Source of the DNA: CAVQNQ01 sp963714205
GTDB lineage: Bacteria > Acidobacteriota > Terriglobia > Bryobacterales > Bryobacteraceae
Assembly (NCBI GenBank): GCA_963714205.1
Contig: CAVQNQ010000008.1
Location: forward strand, 124,001 to 188,000
Direction of reading: 5' to 3'
DNA: 64,000 bases
This document shows positions 35,313 to 43,296 of the stretch, piece after piece. The position numbers and the translations under genes were made by a program. The notes under the pieces are model-generated. The model was not told the DNA's origin. It searched no databases and saw only the letters and a list, made by a program, of their open reading frames with translations. Numbering within the stretch: position 1 is the stretch's first letter; each line of letters starts with the position of its first letter.

Positions 35313-35336
35313 GCCGATCGGACCGGCGCTGGCGCC

Positions 35337-36014
35337 TCACGCGTCCGCCGCCACGCGAAAGCCATAATCCGCGTAGCGGAATTCGGGCGGAATGCTGCTG
35401 CGCCCCGCGCAGCGCGAGAACTTGACGTGGTGGCGCCACGCTCCGCCGCGCGAGGCTCGCCGCTCGCCATGCTCCGGACCGCGGGGATTCTCGGCCGGCG
35501 ACACCGCGTAGTACAGCGGGTGGTACCAATCGGAGCACCACTCGTGCACGTTCTCACACAGGTCGAACAGGCCGTAACCGTTGGGCTCGGTGGTGGCCAC
35601 CGGTTCCGGTCCCCCGCGCCAGCGGCCGGGTGCATACGCGCGCGGCTGGTCACCCCACGGGTAGAGCTTCTGTTCCAATCCGCCGCGCGCGGCGAATTCC
35701 CATTCGGCTTCGGTGGGCAGGCGCAAATGCCGGCCCCATTGCGCGGAGAGCCAGCGGCAGTACGCCACGGCATCGAACCAGTTCACGGAGGTCACCGGCA
35801 GGGTAGGGCAGGGAAGTGCGGCGTTCGCGCGCCCGGTGGCTTTCGAAAACGCCTCCCAATGCCGCTCGGTTGTCGGGAAGCGGCACAGCAGAAACGGCGC
35901 GATGGTGACACGGTGCACCGGACGCTCGTCATCGCGCCCTTCGTCTTGCCCCATGAGGAATTCGCCGCCCGGAATGCGAGCCATATCGACGGGCTCGAGG
36001 TGCGTGGCGCTCAT
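35337..36014 (-). CDS. FGE-sulfatase (SUMF1) domain protein without the FGE cysteine pair
   Basis: A 225-aa protein. The ATG at 36014 is preceded by GGAGGAGG at ideal spacing; an in-frame GTG at 36038 overlaps the rnr stop (GTGA) but is less likely. The fold signature is clear: MARIPGGEFLMGQDEGRDDE, PVTSVNWFDAVAYCRWLS, RLPTEAEWEFAARGG, YPWGD, NGYGLFDLCENVHEWCSD, ASRGGAWRHH, YADYGFRVA. Formylglycine-generating enzymes need two cysteines after RGGSY; here that stretch (RGGAWRHHVKFSRCAGR) has no matching pair. It is likelier another SUMF1-type protein (EgtB-like or binding domain) than a sulfatase activator. No sulfatase gene is nearby. Confidence 0.85.
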   Translation of the reverse strand: MSATHLEPVDMARIPGGEFLMGQDEGRDDERPVHRVTIAPFLLCRFPTTERHWEAFSKATGRANAALPCPTLPVTSVNWFDAVAYCRWLSAQWGRHLRLPTEAEWEFAARGGLEQKLYPWGDQPRAYAPGRWRGGPEPVATTEPNGYGLFDLCENVHEWCSDWYHPLYYAVSPAENPRGPEHGERRASRGGAWRHHVKFSRCAGRSSIPPEFRYADYGFRVAADA

Positions 36015-36034
36015 GGGGACCTCCTCCGCCGCCT

Positions 36035-38290
36035 TCACCGCTTCCGCTTGGCGCGCTTCACCGCCGGCTCCACAAGCGAGAATTGCAGCTTGCGCTCCAC
36101 ATCGTCCACGCGTTCGAGAATCACACGCACGCGATCGCCGATGGAGAATTCGCGCCGCGTGCGCTTGCCGACCACCTTGCGCACGTTCTCATGGTAGGAA
36201 TACTCGTCGCCCGGCAGGCTGTCGATGGGCACCAGGCCCTCGATGAACAGATCGGCCAGCTCAACGAACAGGCCATAGCGCGCGGTGCTGATGATGAGGG
36301 CGTCGAACTCCTCCCCCACACGCTCGGCCATGAACTGGACCTTCTTCCACTCCACCAGCTCGCGCTCGGCATCCGCCGCGCGGCGTTCCGATTGCGAGCA
36401 CTCCTCGGCCATGGAACTCAGTTCGCTTTCGGGCAGCAGCAGCCCGGTCAGCAGGCGATGCACCAGCAGGTCCGGGTAGCGCCGTATGGGCGAAGTGAAA
36501 TGCGTATAAGTGGGGGCGGCCAGCGCGAAGTGGCCCACGTTTTCGGTGCTGTAGCGCGCCTGCTTGAGCGAGCGCAGCATCAGGTAACTCAGGATGCGCT
36601 CCTCGGGTTTGCCTTCGATCTTGGCCACCAGCTTCTGGTAGTGGCGCGACGAGATGTTCATCCCGCTATCGGCCAGCACGATCTCGCGATGGCGCTTGGT
36701 GCCGTCGCGGTGGCGATCGGTCATGCCGAACTTCTTCACTGGAATCGCGCCGATCCCCAGCGAATAGCCGAAATGCGCGGCCACCTCTTCGAATTCCATC
36801 ACGCGCTTGGGGTCGGGCTTCTCGTGGATGCGGTAGATGGAGGCCGGCGCGCTGTTCTCGAGGTGCGAGGCCACGGCCTCGTTGGCCGCCAGCATGAACT
36901 CCTCGATGATGCGGTGCGCGATATTGCGCGGCGCGCGCGTGACGCCGGTCATGGCGCCCCACTCATCGAATTCGATAAGCGGCTCCGGCAAATCGAAATC
37001 GATCGACCCGCGCCGCACGCGCTTGCGGTTGAGAATCAGCGCCAGCTCGCGCATGGTCTCGAAGCGCTCCACCAATGGCGCATAACGCTCGCGCAGCGCG
37101 GCGTTGCCTTCGAGCAGCTTGTGCACATCCGTATACGTCATACGCGCGGCGCTGCGGATCGCGCTCCGGGTGAACTCCTGTGCGGCGATCTCTCCCTGGC
37201 GGTCGATTTCAAGCAGCGCCGAAACGGCCAGCCGGTCCACGGCGGGGTTGAGCGAGCAGATGTCCGTCGAAAGCTCGTAGGGGAGCATGGGCACGGCGCG
37301 GTCGGGGAAGTAAACGCTGGTGCCGCGCATGCGCGCTTCGAGATCGATGGGACTACCCATCGGCACGTAATGGCTCACATCGGCGATGTGCACGTGCAGC
37401 GCGAAATGGCCGTTGGGCAGGCGATCCACCCACACCGCGTCATCGAAATCGCGGGCCGTTTCTCCGTCGATGGTCACCACCGGCAGGTGGCGGAAATCGC
37501 GGCGCCCGGCCAGCTCGCGCGCCTCGATCGAGTGGGGAATCGCCGCGGCCTGCTCGAGGGCTTCTGGTGGAAAGCGGTGGGGCAGGTGGTGCTTGCGGAT
37601 GACGACCTCGACATCCACTCCGAAATCGCCCGGCCGTCCCAGGATCTCGATCACGCGGCCCACCAGCTCTTCGTAATCGAGCAGCTCCACGTTGACGATC
37701 ATGCCCTCGAGTTCCGCGACGGACGAGACCTTCGGCCCGGGGGCCCCGATGCGGTCCAGGTTCGGCCCCGGCGGGGGCATCTCCATGCCCTCGGGGATTT
37801 CAATCCACTGCCGGATGCGGTCGTCGTGCGGCACCACGTAGCGCCCGCGGCGCCCGGTGCGAAACTCGCCGACCACGGTGGGGTGGGCGCGCCTGAGTAC
37901 TTTGAGGATCTCGCCATCCGCGCGGCCGTCCAGTTCGATGCGCGCAATGCGCACCACCACCCGGTCGCCGTGCATAGCCTTCTGAGCGGAATCGGGGGGG
38001 ATGAAGATGTCTCCGGCGATGCCTGGAACCGCGTGATCCGGGATCACGAAGCCGTAACCATCGCGGTGCATGTGGAGACGGCCCACCGCGAACTCACGGC
38101 TGCGGGCGGTCGCGGCGTAGTGGCCGGAGCGCAGCTCGAGCAGGTCTCCGCGCGCTGACAGGCGCTCCAGCGCCGCTTCCAGGCCGGCGCGATCGGCGCC
38201 CTTGGCGCCCAACTCGCGCACCAGTTGCTTGAAGGTGGCGCGTGCGTGCGGGAGCTTCCCGATGTGACCGAGCAACTCCGCGTCGCGCAT
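36035..38290 (-). CDS. rnr: Ribonuclease R
   Basis: A 751-aa 3'-5' exoribonuclease that degrades structured RNA. The N-terminus has a winged-helix part (RATFKQLVRELG) and cold-shock folds (GRLHMHRDGYGFVIPD, GDIFIPPD, HGDRVVVRI). The RNB catalytic domain has VTIDGETARDFDDAVWV (metal-binding Asp residues), HIADVSHYV, SLNPAVDRLAVSALLEID, and the later ALAAPTYTHFTSPIRRYPDLLVHRLL. The C-terminal S1 domain (VGEEFDALIISTARYGLFVELADLFIEGLVPI) ends in a basic tail (VKRAKRKR). It is divergent from purC. Confidence 0.95.
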   Translation of the reverse strand: MRDAELLGHIGKLPHARATFKQLVRELGAKGADRAGLEAALERLSARGDLLELRSGHYAATARSREFAVGRLHMHRDGYGFVIPDHAVPGIAGDIFIPPDSAQKAMHGDRVVVRIARIELDGRADGEILKVLRRAHPTVVGEFRTGRRGRYVVPHDDRIRQWIEIPEGMEMPPPGPNLDRIGAPGPKVSSVAELEGMIVNVELLDYEELVGRVIEILGRPGDFGVDVEVVIRKHHLPHRFPPEALEQAAAIPHSIEARELAGRRDFRHLPVVTIDGETARDFDDAVWVDRLPNGHFALHVHIADVSHYVPMGSPIDLEARMRGTSVYFPDRAVPMLPYELSTDICSLNPAVDRLAVSALLEIDRQGEIAAQEFTRSAIRSAARMTYTDVHKLLEGNAALRERYAPLVERFETMRELALILNRKRVRRGSIDFDLPEPLIEFDEWGAMTGVTRAPRNIAHRIIEEFMLAANEAVASHLENSAPASIYRIHEKPDPKRVMEFEEVAAHFGYSLGIGAIPVKKFGMTDRHRDGTKRHREIVLADSGMNISSRHYQKLVAKIEGKPEERILSYLMLRSLKQARYSTENVGHFALAAPTYTHFTSPIRRYPDLLVHRLLTGLLLPESELSSMAEECSQSERRAADAERELVEWKKVQFMAERVGEEFDALIISTARYGLFVELADLFIEGLVPIDSLPGDEYSYHENVRKVVGKRTRREFSIGDRVRVILERVDDVERKLQFSLVEPAVKRAKRKR

Positions 38291-38331
38291 ACTCCGATTT
38301 TAGCGGCAACCGGAACCGGCGTCCCTTAGTA

Positions 38332-38359
38332 TTGACAAACGCGCTCCAAGGGTTATCAT
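38332..38359 (+). promoter_or_regulatory. Sigma-70-type promoter for the purC operon
   Basis: A perfect -35 TTGACA (38332-38337), a 16-bp spacer and a -10 TATCAT (38354-38359, 5 of 6). Transcription would start near 38366, which rules out purC starts upstream of that point and supports the GTG at 38395. Confidence 0.7.
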
Positions 38360-38394
38360 ACAAATTACTCCCCCGATCGAACACAAAACGCATT

Positions 38395-39294
38395 GTGACC
38401 TCCGCACAAAAAACAATCCTTCTCGCCACCGAGATGCCGGGCGCGGAGCTGCGCGCCCGCGGCAAAGTTCGCGACGTATACCAGGCCGGCGATCGCCTGC
38501 TGATTGTGGCCACCGATCGCATCTCCGCCTTCGATTACATCCTGGCCACCGGCATACCCGCCAAGGGAAGGGTATTGACGCAGCTTTCCATTTTTTGGTT
38601 CGAGTTCCTGCGCGACCTCGTCCCGAACCACTTTCTCACCTCGCGAGTGGAGGATTATCCCGCTCCGTTCCCGGATTTCCGTGGCCAGCTCGAAGGCCGC
38701 TCCATGCTGGTGCGGCGCGCGGAGATGATCGAGATCGAGTGCGTGGCGCGGGGCTACCTCTCTGGGTCGGGCTGGAAGGAATACAGCCAATCGGGCACCG
38801 TCTGCGGCATTCCTTTGCCGGCGGGCCTCCGGGAAAGCTCCCGGCTGGACGAGCCCATTTTCACGCCGGCCATTAAAGCCCAATCGGGCCACGACGAGAA
38901 CATCTCCTTCGAGCGCATGGCCGCGCTGGTGGGCGGCGAGTTGGCCGGGCGCCTGCGCGATCTCACGCTGTCGATCTACGAGCGCGGCGCGCGCTACGCG
39001 GAAACCAAAGGTATCATAATCGCCGATACGAAGTTCGAATTCGGCACGGTTGCGGGCGAACTGGTTCTGGCCGACGAAGTGCTTACACCGGACTCGTCGC
39101 GGTTCTGGCCCGCCGATACATACCGCCCGGGCGGACCGCAGCTTTCCTATGATAAGCAGTACGTGCGCGACTACCTGGAATCGATCCGCTGGAACAAACA
39201 GCCCCCCGCGCCAGGGCTGCCGGATGAGGTCGCGGCCCGCACCAGCGAGAAATACATCCAGGCATATCGCGCGCTCACGGGCGCGGAGCTATGA
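38395..39294 (+). CDS. purC: Phosphoribosylaminoimidazole-succinocarboxamide (SAICAR) synthase
   Basis: A 299-aa enzyme that ligates aspartate to CAIR with ATP in purine synthesis. Seen: RGKVRDVYQAGDRLLIVATDRISAFDYIL, VECVARGYLSGSGWKEY-type segment (CVARGYLSGSGWKEYSQSG), AQSGHDENISFE, YAETKGIIIADTKFEFG, DEVLTPDSSRFWPADTYRPG. The start is the GTG at 38395, 30 nt after the predicted transcription start; no good Shine-Dalgarno precedes it. It ends in an ATGA overlap with cvpA, a linkage common in purine gene neighbourhoods. Confidence 0.95.
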   Translation: MTSAQKTILLATEMPGAELRARGKVRDVYQAGDRLLIVATDRISAFDYILATGIPAKGRVLTQLSIFWFEFLRDLVPNHFLTSRVEDYPAPFPDFRGQLEGRSMLVRRAEMIEIECVARGYLSGSGWKEYSQSGTVCGIPLPAGLRESSRLDEPIFTPAIKAQSGHDENISFERMAALVGGELAGRLRDLTLSIYERGARYAETKGIIIADTKFEFGTVAGELVLADEVLTPDSSRFWPADTYRPGGPQLSYDKQYVRDYLESIRWNKQPPAPGLPDEVAARTSEKYIQAYRALTGAEL

Positions 39295-39881
39295 ACTGGC
39301 TGGATATCGTCCTGCTGCTGGTGCTGGTGGCTTCGGTGGCCACGAGCTTCCACAAAGGTTTCACGCGCGAGGCGATCGGGTTGATCGCGGTGGTGCTGGC
39401 GCTGCTCGCGGGGACCTGGTTCTATGGAACGGCGGGCGCGTTTCTGTTACCCTACGTCAGTTCACCCACGGTGGCCCACTTCGCCGGTTTTTTTCTGGTG
39501 TTTTTTGGAGTGCTCCTGTTAGGCGGCTTGGTGAGCCGCGTGGCGGGCCGGTTTCTGCGGGTGACCGGCCTTACGGTATTCGATCACGCGCTGGGCGCGG
39601 GCTTCGGCCTGGCGCGCGGAGTCGTGATCTCGGTGGCGCTGATTTTGGGTATCATGGCCTTTTCGCAAGGCGACAATCCGCCGGCGGCGGTGGTGAACTC
39701 GCGAGTCGCTCCTTACGTCGCTTTCGCGGCGCGGGCGATTGCCGCGGTGGCACCGCACGAACTGCGGGAGGGCTTTCGGAAGCGGTATGACCAGTTGAGG
39801 AGCTCATGGGGACGGGCGCTGGAGAAACGGGCTCCGGCTGCGCCTGCTACGGAAAAGGGAGAGAATGGGCAAAGAATTTGA
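39291..39881 (+). CDS. cvpA: CvpA family inner-membrane protein
   Basis: A 196-aa membrane protein with four hydrophobic helices (DIVLLLVLVASVATSF, AIGLIAVVLALLAGTWFYG, FAGFFLVFFGVLLLGGLVSRVAGRF, GVVISVALILGIMAF) and the CvpA pattern of FHKGFTREAIGL and DHALGAGFGLARG. The family is linked to colicin V production and envelope integrity and often sits beside purine genes, as here. The C-terminal end overlaps the next small gene. Confidence 0.85.
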   Translation: MNWLDIVLLLVLVASVATSFHKGFTREAIGLIAVVLALLAGTWFYGTAGAFLLPYVSSPTVAHFAGFFLVFFGVLLLGGLVSRVAGRFLRVTGLTVFDHALGAGFGLARGVVISVALILGIMAFSQGDNPPAAVVNSRVAPYVAFAARAIAAVAPHELREGFRKRYDQLRSSWGRALEKRAPAAPATEKGENGQRI

Positions 39882-40140
39882 CGGACTGGTGGAGCACCTT
39901 CTCGGAGGAAACGTGCCCCTGCCGGACGCGATCGAGATCCTGGAGCGGAGCATGATCGCCGGGGCGCTGAGCCGCCGCGCAGGCAATCAGTCGGCCGCCA
40001 GCAAGCAGCTGGGAATCCACCGCAATACTCTACAGAGGAAGATGGTGGAGTACGGGCTGGGCAAGGAGCGGCCTCGCGGCCGCCGCAAACCCCCGGTGCG
40101 GGAAGCGCGCGCGCGTAAGAAAAAAGTGGGCGCGGCATGA
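39865..40140 (+). CDS. Small Fis-type helix-turn-helix protein
   Basis: A 91-aa protein whose core (AGALSRRAGNQSAASKQLGIHRNTLQRKM) matches the Fis/NtrC C-terminal HTH: ALxxxxGNQSxAAxxLGIxRxTLxxKL. A Lys/Arg-rich tail (RPRGRRKPPVREARARKKK) follows. It has no ATPase or receiver domain, so it is likely a DNA-binding or nucleoid-associated protein like Fis rather than an enhancer-binding activator. It overlaps cvpA by 17 bases and gph by 4 (ATGA), so it is translated with the purC operon. Confidence 0.8.
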   Translation: MGKEFDGLVEHLLGGNVPLPDAIEILERSMIAGALSRRAGNQSAASKQLGIHRNTLQRKMVEYGLGKERPRGRRKPPVREARARKKKVGAA

Positions 40141-40805
40141 GCATGGACCTTCTGATTTTCGACCTGGATGGCACCCTGATCGATTCGCGGCTTGACCTGG
40201 CGCACTCCGTGAATGCCATGCTTGTGCACTTCGGACTGGAGCCGCTGGAGACCAACCTCGTCGCTTCCTATGTGGGCAATGGCGCGCCCGTGCTGATCCG
40301 GCGGGCCTTAGGCGATCATGCGAGCGACGAGATGCAGCGCGCCGGCCTCGAGTTCTTCTTGAAGCACTACGCCGCGCACGACCTGGACTTCACCACCCTC
40401 TATCCCGGCGTAAAGGAATCGCTTGAACGGCTGCAGGCCGCGGGCAAGCGCATGGCGGTGCTGAGCAATAAGCCCACGCCCCAGAGCCGCCATATCCTGG
40501 AGGGCCTGGGAGTGGGCGGCTGTTTCTTCCGCGTTTACGGCGGGGACAGCTTCGAATTGAAGAAGCCCAACCCGATGGGCGTGGAAGCGCTCCTCCAGGA
40601 AGCCGGCGTGGACCGCGGCCGCACCGTCATGATCGGCGACAGCTCGGTGGATGTGAACACCGCGCGCAATGCCGGCATCCGCTGCTGCGCCGTGACCTAC
40701 GGTTTCAAGCCGGAATCGCTGGCCGATCCCGCGCCGGATCTGCTGGCGGATCGCATGGAGCAGGTGGCCGACTGGATTCTAGACTCCAATGGAGCCAAGA
40801 AATGA
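40137..40805 (+). CDS. gph: HAD hydrolase, phosphoglycolate phosphatase-like
   Basis: A 222-aa HAD-superfamily phosphatase with motif I IFDLDGTLIDSRLDL (nucleophile and acid Asp), motif II VLSNK, motif III KKPNPMG and motif IV MIGDSSVDVNTARNAG. The C1 cap is helical, as in Gph and PpaX. It probably clears 2-phosphoglycolate or a related sugar phosphate; pyrophosphatase or nucleotide activity cannot be excluded. Both ends overlap neighbours. Confidence 0.82.
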   Translation: MSMDLLIFDLDGTLIDSRLDLAHSVNAMLVHFGLEPLETNLVASYVGNGAPVLIRRALGDHASDEMQRAGLEFFLKHYAAHDLDFTTLYPGVKESLERLQAAGKRMAVLSNKPTPQSRHILEGLGVGGCFFRVYGGDSFELKKPNPMGVEALLQEAGVDRGRTVMIGDSSVDVNTARNAGIRCCAVTYGFKPESLADPAPDLLADRMEQVADWILDSNGAKK

Positions 40806-40978
40806 ACCACCGTCCTGGAACCGCCGTGCCCGCTACGGGCATCTATTGGTGCACCGTCTGCAAGCTGCCCAGGCCATTCACCGCCGGCCAGCAGTTCGGC
40901 GAATGCCAGAACATGTGCGGCCGCGGCCTCTGGGAGCTGGTGGAGAAGCAGGAGCCGGAGAGCCTTGAGCGCGGCTGA
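40802..40978 (+). CDS. 58-aa zinc-ribbon-like small protein
   Basis: An ATG overlapping the gph stop (ATGA) opens a 58-codon frame: IYWCTVCKLPRPF, then ECQNMCGRGLWELVEK. C17/C20 and C35/C39 form a CxxC...CxxxC set that could hold a zinc ion. Coupled translation and cysteine spacing suggest a real gene, the last of the purC operon. I recognise no family. The 111-bp gap after it shows nothing else. Confidence 0.6.
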   Translation: MNHRPGTAVPATGIYWCTVCKLPRPFTAGQQFGECQNMCGRGLWELVEKQEPESLERG

Positions 40979-41089
40979 AGGCGCCCGGGCCCGTGGCAGC
41001 AAGGGCGTGGCATCGCCGTCAAGCGGTATGTCCCGCCAGCGGCGTGAGCCGTGCGGCGACCTGGTGAAATCCCTGCTAAGATCGGCAGC

Positions 41090-41614
41090 ATGGATCTGAG
41101 CTATCCCATCGGCAAATTCGAGCCGCCGGCCGCGCTCGGGCCCGACGCGCGCCGCGAGTGGATCGATACGATCGCCGCCGCCCCCGCCCGGATGCGCGCG
41201 GCCGTCGAGGGCTTGAGCGTCCAGCAGCTCGATACGCCGTACCGGCCGGACGGCTGGACCGTCCGCCAGGTGGTGCATCATCTGGCCGACAGCCACATGC
41301 ACAGTTACATTCGCTACCGCTTAGCGCTTACCGAGGAGAACCCCACCATCAAACCCTACGACCAGGTGAAGTGGGCGGAACTCCTGGATGCCCGCTCCGG
41401 CCCCGTGGAGACCTCCCTCGAGCTGTTGGAAGGCCTGCACAGCCGCTGGGTGGCGCTGCTCGAAAGCATGTCCGGCGCGGATTTCGAGCGTACGTTTTTT
41501 CACCCCGAGCGCGGCAAGGTCCGGCTGGATGCCACCCTGGCTCTGTACGCCTGGCATTGCCGCCACCACGAGGCGCATATAACCGGCCTGCGCCGGCGCA
41601 TGGGCTGGAAGTGA
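41090..41614 (+). CDS. DinB/YfiT-family putative metal-dependent hydrolase or thiol transferase
   Basis: A 174-aa protein from the ATG at 41090 (MDLSYPIGKFEPP). It has the DinB/YfiT four-helix pattern with metal ligands: GWTVRQVVHHLADSHMHSYIRYRLALTEE, KPYDQVKWAELLD, HPERGKVRLDATLALYAWHCRHHEAHITGLRRRMGW. The N-terminus and the HCRHHxAHI ending match B. subtilis YfiT (BstA-like) proteins, some of which transfer low-molecular-weight thiols. Substrate unknown. Confidence 0.85.
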   Translation: MDLSYPIGKFEPPAALGPDARREWIDTIAAAPARMRAAVEGLSVQQLDTPYRPDGWTVRQVVHHLADSHMHSYIRYRLALTEENPTIKPYDQVKWAELLDARSGPVETSLELLEGLHSRWVALLESMSGADFERTFFHPERGKVRLDATLALYAWHCRHHEAHITGLRRRMGWK

Positions 41615-41671
41615 AACCCGTTACAACCAAACCGGGTACCGGCGCGTCCAATGGATGTGCCTTTCTGCCTG

Positions 41672-41677
41672 TATAAT
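41672..41677 (+). promoter_or_regulatory. Candidate -10 box upstream of the S41-fold gene
   Basis: A perfect TATAAT, preceded directly by TG, sits 33 bases before the ATG at 41711. No good -35 lies 17 bp upstream (CAATGG). AGGAG follows at 41691-41695, rather far from the start codon. Confidence 0.45.
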
Positions 41678-41710
41678 GGCTAAAGGCTGCAGGAGCTGTC
41701 GAACCAACCT

Positions 41711-42937
41711 ATGAGTCGCCGGACGAAGTACTACGTAGTGAGCACGTCTACGTGTCTCGCTGTTTTGCTCCTGATCGGGAGCGTGCTCGGCAAGAGCGCC
41801 GATCAGACCGACACTTACAAGCACATCGAGGTATTCAGCGACGTGGTCGCGCATATCAAGAGCGAGTACGTCGAGGAGCCCGATATGAAGAGCGTCACGC
41901 TGGGCGCCCTGAACGGCCTGCTCGAAGCCATCGATCCCTTCGCCAGCTACCTCAACGCCGACCAGTACAAGGATTACCTGAAGAACAAGGACGCCGTGCA
42001 CGCCGACGTCGGGTTGATTCTCTCCAAAAAGTCCGGCTACGGCCTGACCGTGGAAGGCACGGTTCCCGATTCGCCCGCGGCCAAAGCCGGCCTCTCGAGC
42101 TACGACATGATCGAGAGCATCAAGGGGATCTCGACGCGCGATATGCCGCTGGCCTATGCCGTCCTGTTGTTTCAGGGCGAGCCGGGATCGGCCGTCGAAT
42201 GCAGCGTGGTGCGCGCGCGCCGGCCCGATCAGCCGCAGACCGTCACGCTTACGCGGGCCGTCACGGCTCTGCCTCCCGTGGACACGCGTATGCTGGCGGG
42301 CCAGGTGGGCTATATCGATATCAACGCCCTCTCGCCGGCGCACACCAAGGAAGTAGCCGCCGCTATTGAGAAGCTCCAGAAGGACGGCGCGCAGAAGCTG
42401 ATGGTGGATGTGCGCAACTGCGCGTTGGGGACGCCCGAGGTTGGTATCGCGGTGGCCAATCTCTTCCTGAACAAGGGGCTTATCACGTATCTCCAGGGTC
42501 AGAAGGTGCCGCGGCAGAATTTCGACGCCGATCCGGCCAAAGCCGTGACGAGCTTGCCGGTGGCGCTGCTCACCAACCATGGCACGGCCGATGCGGCCGA
42601 GATCGTGGCGGCGGCCCTGATGGACAACAAGCGCGCCCAGGTGGTTGGCGAGCGAACCTACGGCGACGCCGCCATGCGCAAGGCCATCACCATGGATGAC
42701 GGCGGAGCCATCATCCTTTCGGTGGGCAAATATTATTCTCCGGACGGCAAGTCCATTCAGGACACCGGCGTGACGCCCCAGACCCCGGTAATGGATACCG
42801 AGGGCCAGGTGGAGTTCGACGAAAACGGCGAGCCCCTGCCGGATACGCAAACCCAGCAGCCCAAGCACACCCTCGAGGACGACCCCGTGGTGAAGAAGGC
42901 TTTGGAGGTGCTGGGGGCGAAGGCTCAGCCGGTATAG
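41711..42937 (+). CDS. S41 (CtpA-like) fold protein lacking the catalytic Ser-Lys dyad
   Basis: A 408-aa exported or membrane-anchored protein. A basic start and hydrophobic segment (residues 8-28) precede an N-terminal helical domain (YVEEPDMKSVTLGALNGLLEAIDPFASYL), a PDZ domain (GLTVEGTVPDSPAAKAGLSSYDMIESIKG) and the S41 domain (VGYIDINALSPAHTKEVAAAI, LMVDVRNCALGTPEVGIAVANLFL). In active CTPs the Ser of SASASEI and the Lys of (F/Y)GKG lie 25 residues apart; here the positions are D294 (TADAAEI) and D319 (TYGDA), again 25 apart. Both catalytic residues are replaced, so it should not cut by the usual mechanism. A scaffold or inhibitor role is inferred. Confidence 0.85.
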   Translation: MSRRTKYYVVSTSTCLAVLLLIGSVLGKSADQTDTYKHIEVFSDVVAHIKSEYVEEPDMKSVTLGALNGLLEAIDPFASYLNADQYKDYLKNKDAVHADVGLILSKKSGYGLTVEGTVPDSPAAKAGLSSYDMIESIKGISTRDMPLAYAVLLFQGEPGSAVECSVVRARRPDQPQTVTLTRAVTALPPVDTRMLAGQVGYIDINALSPAHTKEVAAAIEKLQKDGAQKLMVDVRNCALGTPEVGIAVANLFLNKGLITYLQGQKVPRQNFDADPAKAVTSLPVALLTNHGTADAAEIVAAALMDNKRAQVVGERTYGDAAMRKAITMDDGGAIILSVGKYYSPDGKSIQDTGVTPQTPVMDTEGQVEFDENGEPLPDTQTQQPKHTLEDDPVVKKALEVLGAKAQPV

Positions 42938-42938
42938 C

Positions 42939-43262
42939 TTACAGAGTCTTCAAGTAGGCTACAACGTCGTCCTTCTGCTGCGCATCGAGCATGTCCTTGT
43001 AAGCCGGCATACCATTGCCGCCTTCATCGATCTTGGCCCGCACATTGGCGTCGGTAGGCTTCTTGCCGTTTGTCAGCTTATCTTTCTTGAACAGCGCTTT
43101 CAGCCCCGGTCCCATCTTCTTCTGCGTGGAATCGGCGTTGTGGCAGACGGCGCACTGCTGCTGGAACGCGGCTTTACCCTTGGCGGGATCGGGTTTGCCG
43201 GCGGCCAAGGCCAATCCGGCGGCTGCTATTGTACAGAATGTCAGTAAGCGGAATGGATTCAT
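42939..43262 (-). CDS. Small exported c-type cytochrome
   Basis: A 107-aa protein from the ATG at 43262. A signal peptide (MNPFRLLTFCTIAAAGLALAAG) precedes a class I cytochrome c fold: heme attachment CAVCHN, then the distal Met region GNGMPAY and a C-terminal helix DVVAYLKTL. It carries one electron in the periplasm; a partner oxidase or dehydrogenase is not nearby. The stop codon lies 1 base after the stop of the convergent S41-fold gene. Confidence 0.92.
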   Translation of the reverse strand: MNPFRLLTFCTIAAAGLALAAGKPDPAKGKAAFQQQCAVCHNADSTQKKMGPGLKALFKKDKLTNGKKPTDANVRAKIDEGGNGMPAYKDMLDAQQKDDVVAYLKTL

Positions 43263-43296
43263 CGTCACTATCTTAGCAGGGGTTTGGCCGCCGGGA

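Noticed and set aside
36015..36038. GTG start at 36038 for the FGE-like gene
   Set aside because: The ATG at 36014 has a near-perfect ribosome site (GGAGGAGG); the GTG would rely only on overlap with rnr.
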